From: Kluyvera sichuanensis
GTDB taxonomy: Bacteria; Pseudomonadota; Gammaproteobacteria; Enterobacterales; Enterobacteriaceae
Direction: 5' to 3'
Assembly: GCF_014218705.1 (NCBI RefSeq)
Contig: NZ_JABBJF010000004.1
Span: forward strand, 62,001-126,000
Length of the DNA stretch: 64,000 nucleotides
Shown one piece after another: positions 59,537 to 64,000 of this stretch. Position numbers and translations under genes: made by a program. A model generated the notes under the pieces. That model had not been told where the DNA came from, did not search any database, and was given only the letters and a program-made list of their open reading frames with translations. Position 1 is the first letter of the stretch, and every line of letters starts with the position of its first letter.

Positions 59537-61411
59537 TTATTGCTGCTGGTCGATGATGTCGCCGAGCTTAATCTTCGCGGATTTACGCAGGTTGTTCATC
59601 ATCGCTTCGAAGGCGATTTGCGCGTTGTTCTGGGTAATACCCTGAACCATCGCTTTCTTCTGCGCTTCCGGCATTTCGCCCGCTTTCACTTCGTCCAGCG
59701 CCAGCAGAACCACGTTGCCCTGCATATCGTTGCCGATACCGTAGCTTGGTTTGTCTTTCTGCGGCAGCGGCAGTGCGAAGGCAGCCTGGCTCAGCGGATC
59801 CTGACCGGCACGGCTCAGGGTTTTGCTGGCGCTAAAGGTCAGGCCTGCCGCTTTCATCGCGTCGTCGCCTTTACCGTCTTTCAGCGCCACCAGCAGTTTT
59901 TCAGCATCCAGTTTGGCCTGCTGTTCTGCTTTGTTGTGCTTAACGATATCGGTCACCTGCGCTTTCACTTCCGCCAGCGGTTTCACCGCTTCGGCTTTGT
60001 GCTCGCTCACGCGAATGACGAAGGCGCGGTCGCCGTCAACGGTGATGATGTCTGAGTTGCTGCCCGGCATGCCGTTCTCGCCAACCAGACCACCGTTGAA
60101 GATAGCCTCAGATACCGGCTTGAAGTTCAGCTCGGCCGGCAGGCTGTTACGGTCAAACCAACCGGTCTCAACCGCTTTCACGCCAGCCGCCTGCTCTGCA
60201 CCCGCCAGAGAGTCGTTGTCGTTGCTCGCCGCATCGCTCACCTTCTGCTGCAGTGCATAGTAAGCGTCGAGTGATTTTTCCTGCTTCACTTTGTCCGCAA
60301 TCTCTTTGCGCACGTCAGCCAGCGGTTTCACCTGTGCAGCCTGTACGTCGTCAAGACGCGCGACCAGGAAGCCCACGGAGGATTTGATCACGCCAGACAG
60401 TTGGCCTTTTTCTTTCAGACCGGCATTTTTCAGCTCGTCAGGCGTGGTGGAAGCTTCCAGCCAGCCCATATCGCCGCCGTTGCGTGCGGAGATGATGTCA
60501 GCAGATTTCTCTTTTGCCAGAGCAGCGAAGTCAGCGCCTTTGTTCAGGGCGTCCAGTACCGCTTTCGCATCCGCTTCAGTTTTGGTCTGAATCACGCTGT
60601 AGCGGTCACGCTGCGGCTGAGTGAACTGATCCTGATGCTGGTCGTAGTAAGACTGAATGTCGTTGTCAGAAACAGGCTCGCTCATGGAGGTAGCGTCCAG
60701 CTTGATGTAGCTCACGCGGAACTGCTCCGGCGCCACAAACTGGCTCTTGTTCTGCTCGTAGTAGCTAGAAACTTCCTGATCGGAAACCTGCTGCTTCGCC
60801 GCCAGCGCATTCACGTCGATCGTTGCTTCGCGAACCAGACGCTGCTGCGCAACCAGTTCGGCCAACTGGTCGGTTTCGCCCGGCAGCATAAAGTCGGTAC
60901 CGGCAACGGCGTTAATCAGCTGTTGGGTCGTCAGTTGGTTACGTAGCGCCTGCGCGTATTGATCCGCCGTCATGCCCATCTGATTCACCAGCGCGTTGTA
61001 GCGGGTGTTATCAAATTTGCCGTCGGTCTGGAAAGCGGGGGTGGCGAAAATCGCTTTACGCACCTGCTCATCGCTGATGCTAAGACCTAAAGTCTTCGCG
61101 TACTGATCCAGCAGCGATTCGTCGATCAGGCGGTTCAGCACCTGCTGACGCATCGTTTTGATGTAGTTTTCGTTGGCCGCCAGCTCTGAGTACTGGTCGC
61201 CAAGCTGCTGCTGCATGCGGTTACGCTCGCTAGCAACGGCATTTTCAAACTGGCCGCGGCCAATTTCCTGGCCATTCACTTTTGCGGCAAAATTATTGTT
61301 ACCGCCGATCAGGTAACCACTCACGCCGGTCAAAATGAACGACACGATAATGAGCCCGAAAATGACTTTGATCACGACGCTGTTGGCTGCCGTGCGTAAA
61401 TTGTCCATCAT
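59537..61411 (-). CDS. ppiD: Periplasmic folding chaperone PpiD
   Basis: A 624-residue protein anchored by an N-terminal helix (about residues 15-36, VVIKVIFGLIIVSFILTGVS) with a large periplasmic part. An SurA-like N-terminal chaperone domain is followed by a parvulin-type domain around residues 260-360, which is inactive or weak as an isomerase in E. coli. It works next to the SecYEG exit with YfgM. The ATG at 61411 (MMDNLRTAANS) gives the family length; a GTG 17 codons upstream is spurious. hupB is 199 bases upstream. Confidence 0.96.
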   Translation of the reverse strand: MMDNLRTAANSVVIKVIFGLIIVSFILTGVSGYLIGGNNNFAAKVNGQEIGRGQFENAVASERNRMQQQLGDQYSELAANENYIKTMRQQVLNRLIDESLLDQYAKTLGLSISDEQVRKAIFATPAFQTDGKFDNTRYNALVNQMGMTADQYAQALRNQLTTQQLINAVAGTDFMLPGETDQLAELVAQQRLVREATIDVNALAAKQQVSDQEVSSYYEQNKSQFVAPEQFRVSYIKLDATSMSEPVSDNDIQSYYDQHQDQFTQPQRDRYSVIQTKTEADAKAVLDALNKGADFAALAKEKSADIISARNGGDMGWLEASTTPDELKNAGLKEKGQLSGVIKSSVGFLVARLDDVQAAQVKPLADVRKEIADKVKQEKSLDAYYALQQKVSDAASNDNDSLAGAEQAAGVKAVETGWFDRNSLPAELNFKPVSEAIFNGGLVGENGMPGSNSDIITVDGDRAFVIRVSEHKAEAVKPLAEVKAQVTDIVKHNKAEQQAKLDAEKLLVALKDGKGDDAMKAAGLTFSASKTLSRAGQDPLSQAAFALPLPQKDKPSYGIGNDMQGNVVLLALDEVKAGEMPEAQKKAMVQGITQNNAQIAFEAMMNNLRKSAKIKLGDIIDQQQ

Positions 61412-61546
61412 GGTGTAACAACACTCCGCTGTAGGTGACAAATACCTCGTGCAGCATAGCACGTGTGGCCGCTATTTTGACAAGAAACCAGGGCGCTTGT
61501 CAGCATGACACCGAATATAAACGCTTAAAAGTACACAATAAGCCAT

Positions 61547-61573
61547 AAAAAAAGGCACATCAGATGATGCGCC
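61547..61573 (-). terminator. Terminator of hupB
   Basis: On the minus strand GGCGCATCA pairs with TGATGTGCC (one G-T pair), followed by seven T. About 37 bases after the hupB stop. Confidence 0.85.
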
Positions 61574-61609
61574 CTTGTACTGTGCCACATTCCCTACGCG
61601 GGAAAGCGA

Positions 61610-61882
61610 TCAGTTTACCGCGTCTTTCAGTGCTTTACCTGCACGGAACGCTGGTACTTTAGCAGCGGCGATAGTGATCTCTTTACCAGTCTGAGGGTTA
61701 CGGCCAGTACGGGCAGCACGCTCTTTAACAGCAAAGGTACCAAAACCTACCAGTGCAACATCATCCCCTGCCTGCAGAGATTCAGTAACAGAAGCAATTA
61801 AAGCATCTAACGCACGTCCAGCTGCAGCTTTGGAGATATCCGCGCCAGCAGCAATCTTGTCAATCAGTTGAGATTTATTCAC
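61610..61882 (-). CDS. hupB: DNA-binding protein HU-beta
   Basis: A 90-residue histone-like protein. The start is GTG at 61882 with AGGAAGAG upstream, the same as in E. coli; the first residues are (M)[17 protein letters not shown]. The DNA-intercalating beta arm is [21 protein letters not shown] with the key proline. Forms HU dimers with HU-alpha that bend and compact the nucleoid. Lies 209 bases after lon. Confidence 0.98.
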   Translation of the reverse strand: MNKSQLIDKIAAGADISKAAAGRALDALIASVTESLQAGDDVALVGFGTFAVKERAARTGRNPQTGKEITIAAAKVPAFRAGKALKDAVN

Positions 61883-62022
61883 TGTTCTCTTCCTCTCTTT
61901 ATTATTTATATCGCACCTGAATCCTTCACGATGCAATCGCGGAGCAGTTATATCAGGACTCCCATGCCCTTACAACACCCGTCGTCATCGACACACCTGC
62001 CAGCCGTCTAAATTAGCGAGAC

Positions 62023-62065
62023 AAAAAAAGGCTGGCAAGTCAGTTTACGCTTGCCAGCCTTGTTT
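62023..62065 (-). terminator. Terminator of lon
   Basis: Eleven-base perfect arms AGGCTGGCAAG and CTTGCCAGCCT around a ten-base loop; on the minus strand seven T follow. About 30 bases after the lon stop. Confidence 0.93.
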
Positions 62066-62091
62066 TTATTAACGCTCTTTGCGCGAGGTCA

Positions 62092-64000
62092 CTATTTTGC
62101 GCTTACAACCTGCATGCCAGACGGCTCATTTTGCAGCGCTAGCGCCAGAACTTCCTCGATGCGCTTAACCGGATGAATCTCCAGATCGGCCAGAACGTTG
62201 TCCGGAATCTCTTCCAGATCGCGTTTGTTCTCATCAGGAATCAGAACAGTCTTAATGCCGCCACGGTGTGCTGCGAGCAGTTTTTCCTTCAGGCCACCGA
62301 TTGGCAGCACCAGGCCGCGCAGGGTAATTTCCCCTGTCATCGCCACGTCTGCACGCACCGGGTTACCGGTCAGGCAGGAAACCAGCGCGGTACACATCGC
62401 GATACCCGCACTAGGACCGTCTTTCGGCGTAGCCCCTTCCGGTACGTGAACGTGAATGTCGCGTTTTTCGTAGAAATCTGGGTTGATGCCCAGTTTTTCT
62501 GCGCGCGCGCGCACCACGGTCAGCGCAGCCTGAATGGACTCCTGCATCACTTCACCTAAAGAGCCGGTGTAGGTCAGTTTGCCTTTACCCGGTACACAGG
62601 CGGTTTCGATGGTCAGCAGATCGCCGCCCACTTCCGTCCACGCCAGGCCGGTAACCTGACCAACGCGGTTTTCTTCATCCGCGCGACCATAGTCGAAGCG
62701 CTGAATGCCGAGATAGTCGTGAAGGTTGTCGCCGTTAATATCGATGTGCTTCAGCTCTTTATCCAGCAGCAGCTGTTTAACCGCTTTACGGCACAGTTTC
62801 GAAATTTCACGTTCCAGGCTACGAACGCCCGCTTCACGGGTGTAGTAACGAATGATGCCAACAATCGCGCTATCGTCTACCGTCAGCTCGCCTTTTTTCA
62901 GGGCGTTACGTTCGATCTGCTTCGGCAGCAAGTGACGTTTAGCAATGTTCAGCTTCTCGTCTTCGGTATAACCGGACAGACGGATCACTTCCATACGATC
63001 CAGCAGAGGCGCTGGAATGTTCATGGAGTTCGAGGTCGCCACGAACATCACGTCGCTGAGATCGTAATCCACTTCCAGGTAGTGATCGCTGAACGCTACG
63101 TTCTGTTCTGGATCAAGCACTTCCAGCAGAGCGGAGGCCGGGTCACCGCGCATGTCCGAAGACATTTTGTCGATTTCATCGAGCAGGAACAGCGGGTTTT
63201 TAACGCCCACTTTGGCCATTTTCTGAATCAGTTTACCCGGCATAGAGCCGATGTAGGTGCGACGGTGACCGCGGATTTCCGCTTCGTCACGCACGCCGCC
63301 CAGCGCCATACGAACGTATTTACGTCCGGTCGCCTGAGCAATAGACTGCCCCAGAGAGGTTTTACCCACACCAGGAGGCCCTACCAGGCACAGGATTGGC
63401 CCTTTCAGCTTGTTCACACGGCTTTGAACCGCGAGATACTCAAGAATACGGTCTTTGACGCGCTCGAGGCCGTAATGGTCGGTATCGAGGATTTCCTGCG
63501 CCTGGCGAAGGTCTTTTTTAACCTTGCTGCGCGTATTCCACGGCACCTGCACCATCCAGTCGATATAACCACGAACCACGGTCGCTTCTGCTGACATCGG
63601 CGACATCATTTTCAGCTTTTGCAGTTCGGCTTCGGTTTTCTCTTTCGCCTCTTTCGGCATCTTCGCCGCGTCGATCTTACGCTTCAGCGCTTCGTTTTCG
63701 TCAGGAACTTCGTCCATCTCGCCGAGTTCTTTCTGAATGGCTTTCATTTGCTCGTTCAGATAGTACTCACGCTGAGATTTTTCCATCTGCTTTTTCACGC
63801 GGTTGCGAATACGTTTCTCAACCTGCAGCAGATCGATTTCTGACTCCATCATCGCCATCAGATATTCCAGGCGCTCATTGATGTCGGACATCTCGAGTAC
63901 GGACTGTTTATCTGCCAGCTTCAACGGCATGTGGGCCGCGATGGTATCCGCCAGGCGTGCAGGATCGTCGATGCTGTTCAGCGACGTCAGCACTTCTGGT
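62092..64000 (-). CDS. lon: ATP-dependent protease Lon (N-terminal part beyond the window)
   Basis: The C-terminal 636 or so residues of the 784-residue protease; the frame stays open to the right edge. Visible are the coiled-coil linker ([20 protein letters not shown]), the AAA+ domain with Walker [14 protein letters not shown] and Walker [10 protein letters not shown], the sensor region [16 protein letters not shown], and the S16 protease domain with catalytic Ser in [11 protein letters not shown] and Lys in [13 protein letters not shown]. It degrades misfolded proteins and regulators such as SulA, RcsA and antitoxins. The GTG at 63993 is an internal valine codon and not the start. Confidence 0.98.
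   Translation of the reverse strand, partial: PEVLTSLNSIDDPARLADTIAAHMPLKLADKQSVLEMSDINERLEYLMAMMESEIDLLQVEKRIRNRVKKQMEKSQREYYLNEQMKAIQKELGEMDEVPDENEALKRKIDAAKMPKEAKEKTEAELQKLKMMSPMSAEATVVRGYIDWMVQVPWNTRSKVKKDLRQAQEILDTDHYGLERVKDRILEYLAVQSRVNKLKGPILCLVGPPGVGKTSLGQSIAQATGRKYVRMALGGVRDEAEIRGHRRTYIGSMPGKLIQKMAKVGVKNPLFLLDEIDKMSSDMRGDPASALLEVLDPEQNVAFSDHYLEVDYDLSDVMFVATSNSMNIPAPLLDRMEVIRLSGYTEDEKLNIAKRHLLPKQIERNALKKGELTVDDSAIVGIIRYYTREAGVRSLEREISKLCRKAVKQLLLDKELKHIDINGDNLHDYLGIQRFDYGRADEENRVGQVTGLAWTEVGGDLLTIETACVPGKGKLTYTGSLGEVMQESIQAALTVVRARAEKLGINPDFYEKRDIHVHVPEGATPKDGPSAGIAMCTALVSCLTGNPVRADVAMTGEITLRGLVLPIGGLKEKLLAAHRGGIKTVLIPDENKRDLEEIPDNVLADLEIHPVKRIEEVLALALQNEPSGMQVVSAK

Noticed and set aside
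63991-63993. GTG as a start of lon
   Set aside because: It codes valine in the conserved PEVLTSLN segment; the frame continues to the window edge.

Overview
The window is a chromosomal segment of an enterobacterium from the Klebsiella/Raoultella/Enterobacter neighbourhood. Its backbone is collinear with the Escherichia coli lon-to-recR region, read in reverse: lon, hupB, ppiD, ybaV, fadM, queC, ybaE, cof, decR, mdlA, mdlB, glnK, amtB, tesB, ybaY, atl, ffs at the right, and pdeB, ylaC, maa, hha, tomB, acrB, acrA, acrR, mscK, rsmS, priC, ybaN, apt, dnaX, ybaB at the left. Proteins are close to their E. coli counterparts in length and motifs. I cannot fix the species from sequence alone.

The backbone is interrupted by accessory blocks. 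(1) At the left edge a fimbrial subunit gene lies where recR should follow ybaB. (2) An Rpn-type nuclease gene (4958-5893) sits between rsmS and mscK; it has an internal, well-placed ribosome binding site and in-frame ATG that would yield a separate 69-residue C-terminal protein. (3) Between ylaC and pdeB lie 18 kb: a MocR regulator divergent from a GNAT acetyltransferase; the zinc-starvation ribosomal proteins rpmE2-rpmJ2 behind a Zur box; a complete beta-1,4-galactan utilisation cluster (LacI-type regulator, outer-membrane porin, GH53 endogalactanase, GH42 beta-galactosidase, ABC importer with its own ATPase, and an orphan PTS EIIB domain); and a second importer cluster (2-oxoglutarate/Fe oxygenase plus a MetQ/N/I-like transporter) preceded by a short open frame with three consecutive cysteine codons. 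(4) Between pdeB and ffs lie rcnR-rcnA (nickel/cobalt efflux), lacI-lacZ without lacY, a yczE-type membrane protein divergent from a second MocR regulator, and a two-gene operon of small unknown proteins, one with a ribbon-helix-helix-like N-terminus. (5) A solitary HicB-like gene lies between tesB and amtB, with two perfect inverted repeats and a perfect CRP half-site pair upstream. (6) cdsH, a cysteine desulfhydrase candidate, is divergent from decR.

How the parts work together: the galactan block reads as a pathway. GH53 cuts galactan outside the cytoplasm, porin and ABC importer bring oligogalactosides in, GH42 releases galactose, and a LacI-family protein controls it. The nearby LacI has the same recognition-helix residues, so the two regulators may share operators. 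The AcrR-AcrAB pump, GlnK-AmtB ammonium module (sigma-54 promoter and NtrC site visible), Hha-TomB pair and Lon/HupB are the standard enterobacterial versions. Regulatory sites I could place directly include the AcrR operator, Zur box, RcnR boxes, lac-type operators, the ffs promoter, the dnaX frameshift signal, and several rho-independent terminators. There are no tRNA or rRNA genes, CRISPR arrays, transposases or prophage genes. Three short REP-like palindromic elements are present.
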